A DNA stretch of 64,000 nucleotides from CAIWHR01 sp963811685. GTDB taxonomy: Bacteria; Pseudomonadota; Gammaproteobacteria; Burkholderiales; Casimicrobiaceae. Position 1 is the first letter of the stretch. Each line of letters opens with the position of its first letter. Shown here one piece after another: positions 19,319 to 29,694 of this stretch. The stretch is taken from contig CAWESK010000008.1 of assembly GCA_963811685.1 (NCBI GenBank), positions 1 to 64,000 on the forward strand. The letters are read 5' to 3'. The position numbers were made by a program, and so were the translations under genes. The notes under the pieces are model-generated. The model was not told the DNA's origin. It worked only from the letters and a program-made list of their open reading frames with translations, and searched no databases.

Positions 19319-20522
19319 TCAGCCGCCGAACAGCGCGAGCGCCCGCGGGCTGCCCGGCTCGATGTTGACGTTGCGCAGGGCGGCGGCGGTGGCCTGCACC
19401 TGCTCACGGATGGCCGCGAGCGCGGGATCGTCGAGCGGGCGCCGATTGTCGTCGACCAGCGTCGCATCGAGCGTTTGCGCCATCCGCTTCGCCGCGAGCT
19501 TCATCTGGTCGAATGCACGGGCAGGATCGGCGACCCGCGGCACGTCGAGCAGGAAGACGGCGCCAGGCGTTGCCGAAGCGCGTAGCGAGTCGGCGGTGAA
19601 GGGCTCCGGCCGATAGTTGGCGAGCGCGTACAGGACGGCGCCGGTCTCGTCCTGCATCCATTCGAAACGGCCGCTGTCCATGAGCCTGAAGCCCGCCGCC
19701 TCCGCAACGCCGCGGAGGCGCGTGCCGGGAATCGTCGCCTGACCCGTCTTCAGCACGGTGAGGCCGATCTGCACGTCGAGGTCGGCGCAGATGCGGTCGA
19801 GCGCCTCCGCCCGCGCCGCTTCGCGCGCAGTGTCGGGCGGGACGTAGGCCGCCGGCACCGACGACGCGACGTTGCCGGCAAGCCGCGCGAACGCGTCGAT
19901 GAGATCCTTGCCCGCCGCGCCTGCCGCGGTCGGCGAGCAGCAGGCAGGCGATGATTTCCTTGAACTCGCCGGCGGTGTCCGACTTCAGGAGCTGCCACGG
20001 CGCTTCGGCGCTGCGGCGCCCGAACCAGCGCAGCGGCTTGCCGATTCGCGCATGCATTCCCGAGGCGATCGCACCTGCCGTGACCGCGCGCACCGGCTGC
20101 AGCATGACGACGCACTCGATGTCGGGATCCGGCTCGGGCACGCCGCGCTCGGTCGCCGCGGTCCCGATGCCGGCCGGGATCGCGCCTGTCTGCGGCGCCG
20201 CGGCGGCGGCGCCCGTTGCGCCGGAAAGATCCGACGCAATGCGATTCTGGATGTCGAGCGGCGGATCGTACGGCGCGTCGTCATCCTCCGGCTCGGCATC
20301 GTGCGGCGGATTTTCCGGCAGCGCGGCATCGTCGCGCCGCGCCAGCGTGGGTTCCACGCGATCCCCGCCGCGAACGGCACTCGCGCCGCCCTCGGCGCCC
20401 GTATCGCTGAACGCTTCGCTTATCCGGCGGCGAACGCGGCGTTCCTGCACCCAGTTGTAGATGACGACGCCGATGACGAGCGCAATGCCGGCGGCGATGA
20501 GACCGAGTTGCAGCGAGGTCAT
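19319..20522 (-). CDS. zipA: ZipA-like cell division protein (single frameshift)
   Basis: A bitopic inner-membrane protein of about 400 residues. The N-terminal helix LQLGLIAAGIALVIGVVIYNWV is followed by basic residues, then an acidic/proline linker, then a C-terminal FtsZ-binding-like domain (FRLMDSGRFEWMQDETGAVLYAL, FLLDVPRVADPARAFDQM). In the family ZipA tethers FtsZ to the membrane. Position between smc and ligA matches betaproteobacteria. A one-base insertion near 19928-19935 splits it; expected sequence there is LADRAAGAAGKDLIDAFARL. Confidence 0.82.
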
Positions 20523-20585
20523 GCGATATCGAAACGAAGGCGAAGAAGCGGGAGTTCGCGGCGGAAAGCGCTGGCGTAGCGTCGA

Positions 20586-23500
20586 TTATAGCGCGGCGCC
20601 GATCGATAATCGGCGCGTGGACCGGCAAGCGTCAGGCGGCGGCCGCGGCCGCCCCGAACCGGCGAGCTCGATCGCCTCGGCGATGTCGACGGCGACGACG
20701 CGCGAGACGCCGGGCTCGGACATCGTGATGCCGATCAGCTGGCCCGCCATCTCCATCGTGATCTTGTTGTGGGAGATGAACACGAACTGCGTTTCGGTCG
20801 CCATCGACATCACCATCCGGCAGAAGCGGCCGGTATTGGGATCGTCGAGCGGCGCGTCGACCTCGTCCAGCAGGCAGAACGGCGCCGGGTTCAGCTGGAA
20901 AAGCGCGAACACGAGCGAGATGGCGGTGAGCGCCTTCTCGCCGCCGGACAGGAGATGGATCGACGTGTTGCGCTTGCCGGGCGGCTGCGCAACGACCTGC
21001 ACGCCGGAATCGAGGATTTCCTCGCCGGTGAGCACGAGCCGCGCCTGACCGCCGCCGAAGAGCGTCGGAAAGAGCTTGGCGAAATTCTCGTTGACCGCCT
21101 CGAACGTCTGCTGCAGGAGTTGCCGCGATTCGCGGTCGATCTGGCGGATCGCGCTTTCGAGCGTCGCCATGGCCTCGGTCAGGTCGGCCGCCTGCGCGTC
21201 GAGGTACTGCTTTCGTTTCGGTCGCGATCTCGAGCTCGTCCAGCGCCGCGAGGTTGACGGCTCCCAGGTCGGCGATCGCTGCCTGCAGCCGCTCGATCTC
21301 GCCGGGCAGCGCCGACTTGTTGCCGAAGGCCTTCAGCGCATCGGCCAGCCCGGCAACCTCGGCATTGGCCTCGGTGAGCTGCAGCGCGAACTGCTCCTCC
21401 GCGAGCACCGCGGCCTGCTCCTTGAGGCGCATCTCCTCGATCTTCGCGCGCGCGGGCTCCAGCTTCTGCACGGCGGTAAGACGTGCTTCATCGGCGGCGC
21501 GCAGCTCGGCGCCGAGCGCCTCCTGGCGGTCGCGTGCCGACGCCAGCGCCTGCTCGGCCCCGCCGCGCACGGCGAGCTGGCGCTGCAGCGCCTCCTCGAC
21601 GGGCGTCCAGTCGATGGCCGCGCGCTCGGAGGTGAGCTGGGTCAACTGGGCTTGCTGCTGGACGACCTGCGCCGCCAGCGCCTCCCGGCGTCGCTCGAGC
21701 TCGGCGAGGCGGTCGCGACAGCTGCGCTCGGCGAAAGCCGCTTCCTGCGCCGCGCGCTCGGCGAGCCGGACGCGCTCGCGCCCGCGCGCCTGCGCGACCT
21801 CGCATTCGTCGCGTGCACCGCGGGCGGCGTCGCGCTTCGCCATCGCCTCGTGCAGCGCCGATTGCGCGTCGGCGAGCTCCGTCCCGAGCGCGCGCGCCCG
21901 GTCCTGCTCGGCCGTCTCCTCGGCGGCGATCGCGGACAGCTCCTCGGCGATCTGCGCCCGCCGCTTCGCGGCCGCCTCCGCGGCCTGCCGCAGCTGCAGG
22001 AGCTCGAGCTCGAGATCGTGGCAGCGCCGCTGCTGCGACGAGAAGGCCACGCTTTCGGCATGCCAGGCATCCTGTGACCGCGCGACATCGGCATCGATCG
22101 CGGCGAGCGCGTCGCGCGCGGCGTCCGCAGCCAGCCGGGCGCCGGCAATCGCCGACGCAAGCTCGGCGAGCTCGCGTTGGCGCGCGAGGACGCCGTGCAA
22201 TTCGCTGTCGGGCGCGAAGAAGTTGACGGCCTGCGCGGTGACGAGATGACCTTGCGGCGTGACGAACGCCTCGCCGACGCCGAGCGAGCGCTCGCTCGCG
22301 CAGCGCGTCGCCGATGCTCGGGCGGCAACGCACGCCGCGCAGCCAATCGGCCAGCAGGCGTCCGAGCCCTCCGCGGACGGAGCGCACCTTGGCCAGCAGC
22401 GCATCGCTGCCCGCGGAATCCGCGCCCGTTTCGGCGCCCGGCGCGTACACCGCGATCCGCCCCGGCGGCGCGCCGGCATGTCCGTTCTCGAACCAGGCGC
22501 CGACGGTGTCGAGGCGCGCGAGCTCGATGGCGTCGAGCCGCTCGCGCAGCACCGCCTCGAGCGCATCCTCCCAGCCTTGCTCGATGTCGAGCCCCTGCCA
22601 CAGCCGCTGTGCCTTGGCGAGGCCGCGCTCCTCCTGCCACCTGGTCGTGTCCTTGCCCTGCCCGATCTTCGCCTGCAGCGCGGCGAGCGCCTGCGCGCGC
22701 GCATCGAGGTCGGCGAGGCGGTGCCCGGTCTGCTGCGCGGCGTCGCCGGCGCCGCGCTGGCGTTCCTGCAGGTCCTGAACGGTTGCGCGGAGCGCGTCGA
22801 GGGCGCCTTCCTTCGACTTGAGCTCCGCGGTCTCCTGCTTCAGCTGGTCCTCGATGTCGGCAATCTGGGACGTCACCGGCGCGGCGAGGCCCGACTGCTC
22901 GCTGTCGAGGCGCTCGCGCCGCTGCGCGAGCTGCTCCAGCGCGCGCGCATGATTCTCGCGCCGCGTCTCGATCACCCGGATCGCCTGCTCGCCCTGGGCG
23001 ATACTCTCCTGCAATTCGGCCGCGATGGCGGCGGCCTTTTGCACGGATTCGTCGAGCGCCGGCAGCGCGGTCGCGGCAGCCTGCTCGTCGGCGGCGGCCG
23101 TCTCGCGCGCCGACAGCGCTTCTTCCAATGTGGTCTCCGCCGCCTTGCGGTCGCCGGCGAGCGAGCGCTCCTGTCCGGAAAGCGCTCCCAGCTGCTCGGT
23201 CAGCTGGGCGGCCTGTTGCGAGATACGCGATTCGGATTCGCGCGCGAACGCGAGCTGCTGCTCGAGGCGCGTGACCTCGGCGTTCGCCTCGTAATAGCCC
23301 GCCTGCTTCTCGTTGACGGCGTCGCCCGCGGTGTAATGATCGGCGCGCAGCGCCTCGAGACGCGCCTCGGACGCGCGCACGTCGGCCTGCAGGCTCTCGA
23401 ACGCAACGGCCAGATTCGCAATCGCGGCGGAATGCCGGTCGCGCGCCGCCGCGGCGTCCTGCTGCTTCGAAAACCACAGCAGCTGGTGCACGTGCTTCAG

Positions 23501-24172
23501 CCGGACCTCGTGCTCGCGATATTCGGTCGCGATCCGCGCCTGGGCGTCGAGCTTCTCGAGCTGGCTCGCGAGCTCGATCCGGATGTCCTCGACGCGCGCG
23601 AGGTTGTCGCGGGTGTCGGCGAGCCGGCCCTCGGTTTCCTTGCGCCGCTCCTTGTACTTCGAGACGCCCGCGGCCTCCTCGAGGAAGATGCGGAGCTCCT
23701 CGGGCTTCGCCTCGATCACCCGCGAAATCATCCCCTGCTCGATGATCGCGTAGGCGCGCGGGCCGAGGCCGGTGCCGAGGAAGAGATCGTGGATGTCGCG
23801 GCGGCGAACCGGGATGTTGTTGATGTAATAGGTGGAATCGCCGTCGCGCGTCAGCACGCGCTTGATCGACAGCTCGGCGTATTGTCCCCACTGCCCGCCG
23901 ATCCGCCCGGCGCTGTTGTCGAAGATGAGCTCGACCGACGCCCGGCCGACCGGCTTGCGCTCGCCAGCGCCATTGAAGATGACGTCCTGCATCGACTCGC
24001 CGCGAAGCGCCGACGCCTTCGATTCACCGAGCACCCAGCGGACGGCGTCGATGACGTTCGACTTGCCGCAGCCGTTCGGGCCGACGATGCCGACGAGTTG
24101 GCCGGGCGTGCCGATCGTGGTGGGGTCCACGAACGATTTGAACCCGGCGAGCTTGATCTGGGTGAGGCGCAA
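20586..24172 (-). CDS. smc: chromosome segregation protein SMC (two or three frameshifts)
   Basis: Structural maintenance of chromosomes ATPase, about 1190 residues. The N-terminal Walker A is VGPNGCGKSNVIDAVRWV, followed by a long coiled coil, the hinge around 22200-22500, a second coiled coil, and the C-terminal signature LLSGGEKALTAISLVFALF with Walker B FCLLDEVDAPLDDPN. The reading frame changes near 22290-22310 and near 21200-21215. A third shift near 20650 is likely, because another frame would end the protein as AGSGAAAAAA at 20632 instead of running on to 20586. Essential role in chromosome compaction; breaks are best read as sequence errors. Confidence 0.92.
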
Positions 24173-24287
24173 TGGATGACCGGAGAGCGGATGTCAGGCG
24201 GACTCTGCGAACGCCCCGGAAGCCGGTGCCGCTCGCCTCGCGCGGGTGCGCGCCTGGCTGGCGCCTCCCACATCCGCTAAGGCGCGA

Positions 24288-24293
24288 ATTATA
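24288..24293 (-). promoter_or_regulatory. possible -10 box (TATAAT) for smc
   Basis: A consensus TATAAT on the minus strand lies 116 bases upstream of the smc ATG, overlapping the stop codon of the preceding ABC gene. No good -35 is visible. Confidence 0.3.
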
Positions 24294-25377
24294 GCCGATC
24301 CGCGCGCGGTCTCTCTGCTTGCTCCGCGTCGACGCCGGCCGCGATCTGCGCGGGCGCGATGGCGACCTCGAGCCTGCCCTCCTCCACGGCATGGCAGGCG
24401 ACTTGGCCCTCTTCCGGCGCCGGCAGCAGCTGCGGCCGCTCCGTGCGGCAGCGCGCATTTGCGTACGGGCAGCGGGGATGAAACGAACACCCGCGTGGAG
24501 GATCGAGAGGATTCGGCACCTCGCCGGCGACCGCCGTGCGTGCAGCACCCGTCATCGCGAGATCGGGCACCGCGGCGAGCAGCATGCGCGTGTACGGGTG
24601 TTGCGGATGCGCGAACAGCCGTCGCGTTGTCGCGAGCTCGACGATACGGCCGAGATACATGACGCCCACCCGGTCCGCGACATGATGAACGACGGCGAGA
24701 TTGTGCGAGATGAAGAGATACGTGAGACCCATCTTGCGCTGCAGGTCGCGCATCAGGTTCAGCACCTGCGCCTGCACCGACACATCGAGCGCGGACGTGG
24801 GCTCGTCGCAGACCAGGAAGCGCGGATGCGTCGACAGCGCGCGGGCGATGGAGATCCGTTGCCGCTGCCCTCCCGAGAACTGATGCGGAAACTTGATCCC
24901 GTCCGCGGGCGCGAGCCCGACCTGCGTCAGCAAGGCCGCGACGCGCTCCATGCACCGCGTCTTGGGCACATCGGGTTCCTGCGCGAAAATCGGCTCGGCG
25001 ACGATGTCGGCGACCCGCCAGCGGGGGTTGAGGCTCGCGTACGGGTCCTGGAAGATCATCTGCATTCCGCGCCGCGCGCTCCGCTGCTGCGCGCCGTCGG
25101 CCGCCGTCGCGCCCGCGCCAGCGAGCACCGTCCCGTCGAACGTGATCGATCCACGAGTGGGCGCATACAACCCCACGATCATTCGCGCCACCGTCGACTT
25201 GCCGCAGCCGGATTCGCCGACGAGACCCAGCGTCTCGCCTCTGGCGATCGAGAGGCTCACGCCGTCGACGGCTTTCAGGAGGGCCCGCGGCTTGCGCTCC
25301 AGCACCCGGTCGAGCCACGGCGGCGAGACGTCGAACGTCCTTGCGAGATCCGCAAGCGTCAACAGCGCATCAGCCAT
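24289..25377 (-). CDS. dipeptide/oligopeptide ABC transporter ATPase, DppF/OppF type
   Basis: A 362-residue ABC ATPase. Walker A is VGESGCGKSTVARMIVG, the signature is FSGGQRQRISIARAL, and Walker B is FLVCDEPTSALD. The C-terminal oligopeptide-ABC extension carries the Cys-rich GCSFHPRCPYANARCRTE. It is the last gene of the minus-strand peptide operon, and its start overlaps the DppD-like stop by eight bases. Confidence 0.93.
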   Translation of the reverse strand: MADALLTLADLARTFDVSPPWLDRVLERKPRALLKAVDGVSLSIARGETLGLVGESGCGKSTVARMIVGLYAPTRGSITFDGTVLAGAGATAADGAQQRSARRGMQMIFQDPYASLNPRWRVADIVAEPIFAQEPDVPKTRCMERVAALLTQVGLAPADGIKFPHQFSGGQRQRISIARALSTHPRFLVCDEPTSALDVSVQAQVLNLMRDLQRKMGLTYLFISHNLAVVHHVADRVGVMYLGRIVELATTRRLFAHPQHPYTRMLLAAVPDLAMTGAARTAVAGEVPNPLDPPRGCSFHPRCPYANARCRTERPQLLPAPEEGQVACHAVEEGRLEVAIAPAQIAAGVDAEQAERPRADRL

Positions 25378-26377
25378 CGACGAGCTCGCGTGCGTGGACG
25401 TGGGGCCGCCAGCAGGCGGCGCGCGTCGCGCCGACGACGGTCAGGACGGGCAGCTCGTGGCGGCAGCGGTCGACGGCTCTCGGGCAGCGGGGATGAAACG
25501 CGCAGCCGCCGGGAATCGCGTCGAGCCGCGGCATCGTGCCGTCGATCTGCGCGAGGCGGGCGCGCTCGTCGACGATCGACGGGATCGATCCCATCAGGCC
25601 TACCGTATACGGATGCGCGGGTCGATGGATGACCTCGTCGACGGGTCCGATCTCGACGATGCGCCCGGCGTACATGACGGCGACCCGATGGGCCGTCTCG
25701 GCGATCACGCCCATGTCGTGCGTGACCAGCATCACCGCCGTCCCGTGGTCGCGGCACAAGCGCTTCAGGAGCTGGATGATCTGCGCCTGGATCGACACGT
25801 CGAGCGCCGTCGTCGGCTCGTCGGCGATGATGAGCCGCGGCTTGGCCGCCAGCGCCAGCGCGATGACGACGCGCTGTCGCATTCCACCCGAGAACTGATG
25901 CGGGTAATGGTCGATCCGCCGCGCGGCTCCGGGGATTCCCACCTCCTCGAGGAGGCCGATCGCTCGTGCGAGCGCGTCCGCCGCCGACAGCGGCAGATGC
26001 GTGCGAATGGTCTCGACCAGCTGGCGGCCGATCGTGTACAGCGGATTGAGCGAGGTGAGCGGGTCCTGGAACACCGCGCCGATCTCGCGCCCGCGGATCT
26101 TGCGCATCGCTTCGTACGGCAGGTTGTCGATGCGCCGTCCGGCAAGGCGGATCTCGCCGGCGGCGATGCGCCCCGGCGGATCGATGAGACCGATCACCGC
26201 CGCGCCGGTGAGCGACTTTCCCGCGCCCGACTCGCCCACGACCCCCAGCACCTCGCCGGGAGCGATCGCGAACGAGATGCCGTTCACTGCTCGCAGCGTG
26301 CCGTGGCGCAGCGGGAACTCGACCACGAGGCCATCGACCTCCAGCAGCGGTTCCAGCAGCGGAGCGTTCAGCGCCAC
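25370..26377 (-). CDS. dipeptide/oligopeptide ABC transporter ATPase, DppD/OppD type
   Basis: A 335-residue ABC ATPase. Walker A is VGESGAGKSLTGAAVIG, the signature FSGGMRQRVVIALAL, Walker B LIIADEPTTALDV, and the C-terminal extension has GGCAFHPRCPRAVDRCR. The frame is open far upstream with no Met; I take GTG at 26377 (VALNAPLLEPLLEVDGLVVE) as start since homology begins there and the permease ends at 26437. It partners with the next ATPase as a heterodimer in the Dpp/Opp family. Confidence 0.9.
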   Translation of the reverse strand: MALNAPLLEPLLEVDGLVVEFPLRHGTLRAVNGISFAIAPGEVLGVVGESGAGKSLTGAAVIGLIDPPGRIAAGEIRLAGRRIDNLPYEAMRKIRGREIGAVFQDPLTSLNPLYTIGRQLVETIRTHLPLSAADALARAIGLLEEVGIPGAARRIDHYPHQFSGGMRQRVVIALALAAKPRLIIADEPTTALDVSIQAQIIQLLKRLCRDHGTAVMLVTHDMGVIAETAHRVAVMYAGRIVEIGPVDEVIHRPAHPYTVGLMGSIPSIVDERARLAQIDGTMPRLDAIPGGCAFHPRCPRAVDRCRHELPVLTVVGATRAACWRPHVHARELVDG

Positions 26378-26436
26378 GCGCTGCTCGCGTTCCGGTCGCG
26401 AGTTGCGTCGCGGCGGCCCGGCTGCCACGGCGCCGA

Positions 26437-27396
26437 TCAGCGCAGCTTCGGATTGAGCGCATCGCGCATCCAGTCGCCGAGCAGGTTGATCGCGAGCACC
26501 ATGACGACGAGCGCGACGCCCGGGAAGATCGTGATCCACCACTCTCCCGACAGCAGGAATTCCTGTCCCACGTTGATCAGCGTGCCGAGCGAGGGCTGCG
26601 TCGGCGGCATGCCCACGCCCAGAAACGACAGCGTCGCCTCGGTGATGATCGCCGTCGCGATGTTGATCGTCCCCAGCACGAGAACGGGGCCCAGCACGTT
26701 CGGCAGCAGGTGCCGGCGCATGATCCTGAGCGGCGAGATGCCGATCACCCGCGCGGCCTGCACGTATTCGCGGCTCTTCTCGACCATCGTCGACCCGCGA
26801 ACCGTCCGCGCGTATTGCACCCAGTTGGCCGCCGTGATGGCGAAGACGAGCACGAAGGGCGCCACGTCGGAGTGGATATCGCGCGGGAGCACGGCGCGGG
26901 CGACGCCATCGATCAGCAACGCGATCAGGATCGCGGGGAATGACAGCTGCACGTCGGCCACGCGCATGATGAACGCATCGAGCTTGCCCCCGGCGTAACC
27001 CGCGATCAGCCCGAGCGACACGCCCACCACCACGGCGAGCAGCACCGACACGGCGCCCAGAATGAGCGAGGTGCGCGCGCCGAACATGATCGCCGACAAC
27101 ATGTCCCGCCCCTGGTTGTCGGTGCCGAGCGGATAGGTTGCCTTGCCGTCGGCAACCCACGCCGGCGGCGTGAACGCCTCGGAAAGGTTGAGCGTGCGGA
27201 GGTCAAACGGATTGTGCGGCGCGAGCCAGGGGGCGAACACTGCGGCGACGAGACAGATGACGAGCACGATCGTCGAGACGACGGCGACCGGACTGTGGCG
27301 AAAGCTCCACGCGACATCGCCGTTCCACGCTGCTTTCGCGCGCGTCCCGAGCGAAGGCGGCGCCAGATCGGCGTTGACGGTGGACGAATCGTTCAT
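26437..27396 (-). CDS. peptide ABC transporter permease, DppC type
   Basis: A 319-residue permease with about six helices, beginning VVSTIVLVICLVAAVFAPWLAP. The DppC-type periplasmic motif is GTDNQGRDMLSAIMFGART. The EAA loop is REYVQAARVIGISPLRIMRRHLLPNVLGP. ATG 27396 (MNDSSTVNA) overlaps the TGA of the M14 gene (ATGA), which argues against the longer open frame. Co-transcription with hydrolase genes points to peptides or acyl-amino acids as cargo. Confidence 0.92.
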   Translation of the reverse strand: MNDSSTVNADLAPPSLGTRAKAAWNGDVAWSFRHSPVAVVSTIVLVICLVAAVFAPWLAPHNPFDLRTLNLSEAFTPPAWVADGKATYPLGTDNQGRDMLSAIMFGARTSLILGAVSVLLAVVVGVSLGLIAGYAGGKLDAFIMRVADVQLSFPAILIALLIDGVARAVLPRDIHSDVAPFVLVFAITAANWVQYARTVRGSTMVEKSREYVQAARVIGISPLRIMRRHLLPNVLGPVLVLGTINIATAIITEATLSFLGVGMPPTQPSLGTLINVGQEFLLSGEWWITIFPGVALVVMVLAINLLGDWMRDALNPKLR

Positions 27397-28490
27397 GCCC
27401 CGGCCTGCGGCGCGAGCCGCTTCAGCGCGGTCAGCGCCGTCGCGAGCGCCTGCGCATACACCTTTGCTTTCCATTCATCGGTGTCGGTGTAGAACGCGTC
27501 GCGCATCTGTTGCCGGATGGCGGCGCGCAGCGCCGGCGGCGCCTCCGGGTGCTTGTGCAGCCAATGGTCGGCGCGAAACGCCTCGAGGGTCTCGCGCAGC
27601 GGGAGCGTCCCGTATTCGAGCGCGATCCCCGCGTACGCGACGCCGGGACATTCGTCGTAGATGGCGTTGCCGTTGATGCCGACGAGCGGCGCCGACGATG
27701 ACGTCCCGTCGATAAACGAGGTCACCTCGGCGCCCCACCAGTCACGCGCACGGGCGATGTCGGCGGCCACCGCCCGCCCGTTGTAGATCTTCTCGCCGTG
27801 CCCGCTCGGGCCCAGTCCGGTGTGGAAATCGATCAATCCCAGGACGCGTCGTCGGGCCGCGTGATGCCGCAGCACCGAGCGCAACGTGCGATTGCTCCAT
27901 GACGGCTTCGTGCCGCCGTAGAAGAGCCCATCGGCAAATTCATACTGACCGCCGCTGACGGCCGCCTGGTAGGCGCGCTCGCCATGCGCGGCGATCCAGG
28001 CGCCGAGGCGCGCTTCGTTCTCCGGCGGCGGCGGCCACGCGGACGGCAGCAGCAGCGCGTGCAGCTCCGCGTAACCGGCGTTTACCGGCGCCGGCGTCGC
28101 GAAATCGCGGAAGTTGCGGTTGAGGTCCGCATTGTCTTCGTTGACCCGCCGGCCGTACGAGAAGCCGTGCGGATTGAGCGCATGCACGAACAGCACCGCG
28201 GCCCCGGCGTCGTCGACCGCGCGCATGAACGCATCGTCATGCAAATAGCCGGTCTGGCAGCCCGATCCGCAGTATCCCTCGATGCCGTGCGTTGCCGACC
28301 ACAGCACCAGCATGCCCGGCGCCGCGGGATCGCCGGCCATCGCGACATCCATCGCGAGCTCCTCGCCCGCGATGCCCACATGCCCTGGCAGCACGTGCGT
28401 CTCGACGGCGAGCCCGCGCGCCGCAGCTGCCGTACGGAAACGCTCGCGCGCCTCGACGTAGGACTGCGAGAAATGCGCGACGGGGTCCAT
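27393..28490 (-). CDS. M14-like metallopeptidase (DUF2817)
   Basis: A 365-residue putative zinc peptidase. The ligand motif is in WSATHGIEGYCGSG (His..Glu) and the substrate-binding ENADLNRNF in VNEDNADLNRNFRDF. HTGLGPSGHGEKI provides the probable third His. The family resembles carboxypeptidase A-like (M14) enzymes and lacks a signal peptide here, so it likely acts on imported peptides in the cytoplasm. It is five bases from the M20 gene and overlaps the permease. Exact substrate unknown. Confidence 0.82.
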   Translation of the reverse strand: MDPVAHFSQSYVEARERFRTAAAARGLAVETHVLPGHVGIAGEELAMDVAMAGDPAAPGMLVLWSATHGIEGYCGSGCQTGYLHDDAFMRAVDDAGAAVLFVHALNPHGFSYGRRVNEDNADLNRNFRDFATPAPVNAGYAELHALLLPSAWPPPPENEARLGAWIAAHGERAYQAAVSGGQYEFADGLFYGGTKPSWSNRTLRSVLRHHAARRRVLGLIDFHTGLGPSGHGEKIYNGRAVAADIARARDWWGAEVTSFIDGTSSSAPLVGINGNAIYDECPGVAYAGIALEYGTLPLRETLEAFRADHWLHKHPEAPPALRAAIRQQMRDAFYTDTDEWKAKVYAQALATALTALKRLAPQAGA

Positions 28491-28495
28491 GCGGG

Positions 28496-29686
28496 TCAGC
28501 GCGACGACAGCGGCATCGCTCTTTCGGCCAGGGCCGCGAGATAGCCCGCGCCGAGCGGAATCACGTCGTCATTGAAATCGTAGGTGCTGTTGTGCAGGAA
28601 GCAGCCGCCTTCGGCGCCGCCCTGGCCGAGGCGCGCGAACGCGCCGGGTTTCGCCTGCAGCATGAACGAGAAATCCTCGGAGCCCATTGACGGATCGAGG
28701 TTGCGGACGACGTTTTCCCTGCCGACCAGCGACTCGGCGACGTCGGCGGCGAACGCGGATTCGCGGTCGTGGTTGATCGTCGCCGGATAGACCCGCTCGT
28801 ACTTGAGGGTCGCGTGGGCGCCGAACGCCGCCGCGATCGCCGGGACGAGCTCGTTCAGCCGACGCTCGATCATGTCCTGTGTCGCCGGGCGAAACGTGCG
28901 CACGGTGCCGACGAGCGTGGCGTGAGACGGAATCACGCTCATCGCCCCGGGATTTCCCGCGTGCATGGCGCAGATGCTGACCACTGCCGTGTCGATCGGG
29001 CTCACGTTGCGGCTTACGATCGATTGCGCTGCGGTGATGATGTGTCCCGCGACCAGCACCGGATCGAGCGCGGCATGCGGATGCGCGCCGTGGCCGCCCT
29101 TGCCGTCGATGGTGATCGAGATGCGGTCGGCGGCCGCCATCGCCGGCCCCGGAGTGATGCCGATGCGTCCCGGCGGGAGGCCCGGCCAATTGTGAAGCGC
29201 GAACACCTGCTCGGCTGGAAAGCGCTCGAAGAGGCCGTCGGCGATCATTTCCTTCGCGCCGGCATAGCCTTCCTCGCCCGGCTGAAAGATCAGGTACGCG
29301 GTGCCGTCGAACGCCCGGGTCTCGTGCAGGTAACGGGCCGCGGCGAGCAGCATCGTCGTGTGCCCGTCGTGGCCGCAGCCGTGCATCCGCCCGTCGTAGC
29401 GCGACTTGTGCGCGAAGGCGTTTTCTTCCTGCATCGGCAGAGCGTCCATGTCGGCGCGCAGGCCAACCGAGCGCCCGCTGGCGGTGCTGCGGCCCGGGAC
29501 GACGGCGACGACGCCGGTGCGCCCGATGCCGGCGTGATACTCGATGCCGAGCGCCGCCAGATGCTCGCAGACGACCTTCGCGGTCCGGTGCTCCTCGAAG
29601 CCGAGCTCCGGGTGCATGTGGAGATCGCGACGCACGGACGTGAAATCCGCGTGCCACGCCGCGATGTGCCGGACCGGGTTTGTCAT
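28496..29686 (-). CDS. M20-family amidohydrolase (aminoacylase/hippurate hydrolase-like)
   Basis: A 396-residue M20D-type metallo-amidohydrolase. Characteristic stretches are RRDLHMHPELGFEEHRT, MHGCGHDGHTTMLLAAARYL (metal ligands), IFQPGEEGYAGAKEMI (general base Glu) and the dimerisation lid with GKGGHGAHPHAALDP. The family removes acyl groups from N-acyl amino acids or cleaves amino-acid amides. It sits between the DppB-like permease and the M14 gene, suggesting the transporter's cargo is deacylated or hydrolysed on entry. Confidence 0.88.
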   Translation of the reverse strand: MTNPVRHIAAWHADFTSVRRDLHMHPELGFEEHRTAKVVCEHLAALGIEYHAGIGRTGVVAVVPGRSTASGRSVGLRADMDALPMQEENAFAHKSRYDGRMHGCGHDGHTTMLLAAARYLHETRAFDGTAYLIFQPGEEGYAGAKEMIADGLFERFPAEQVFALHNWPGLPPGRIGITPGPAMAAADRISITIDGKGGHGAHPHAALDPVLVAGHIITAAQSIVSRNVSPIDTAVVSICAMHAGNPGAMSVIPSHATLVGTVRTFRPATQDMIERRLNELVPAIAAAFGAHATLKYERVYPATINHDRESAFAADVAESLVGRENVVRNLDPSMGSEDFSFMLQAKPGAFARLGQGGAEGGCFLHNSTYDFNDDVIPLGAGYLAALAERAMPLSSR

Positions 29687-29694
29687 CGTCCCCT

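Noticed and set aside
22259..24280. Plus-strand 673-codon frame opposite smc
   Set aside because: Shadow of the SMC coiled coil; Leu/Arg-rich low-complexity translation without motifs.
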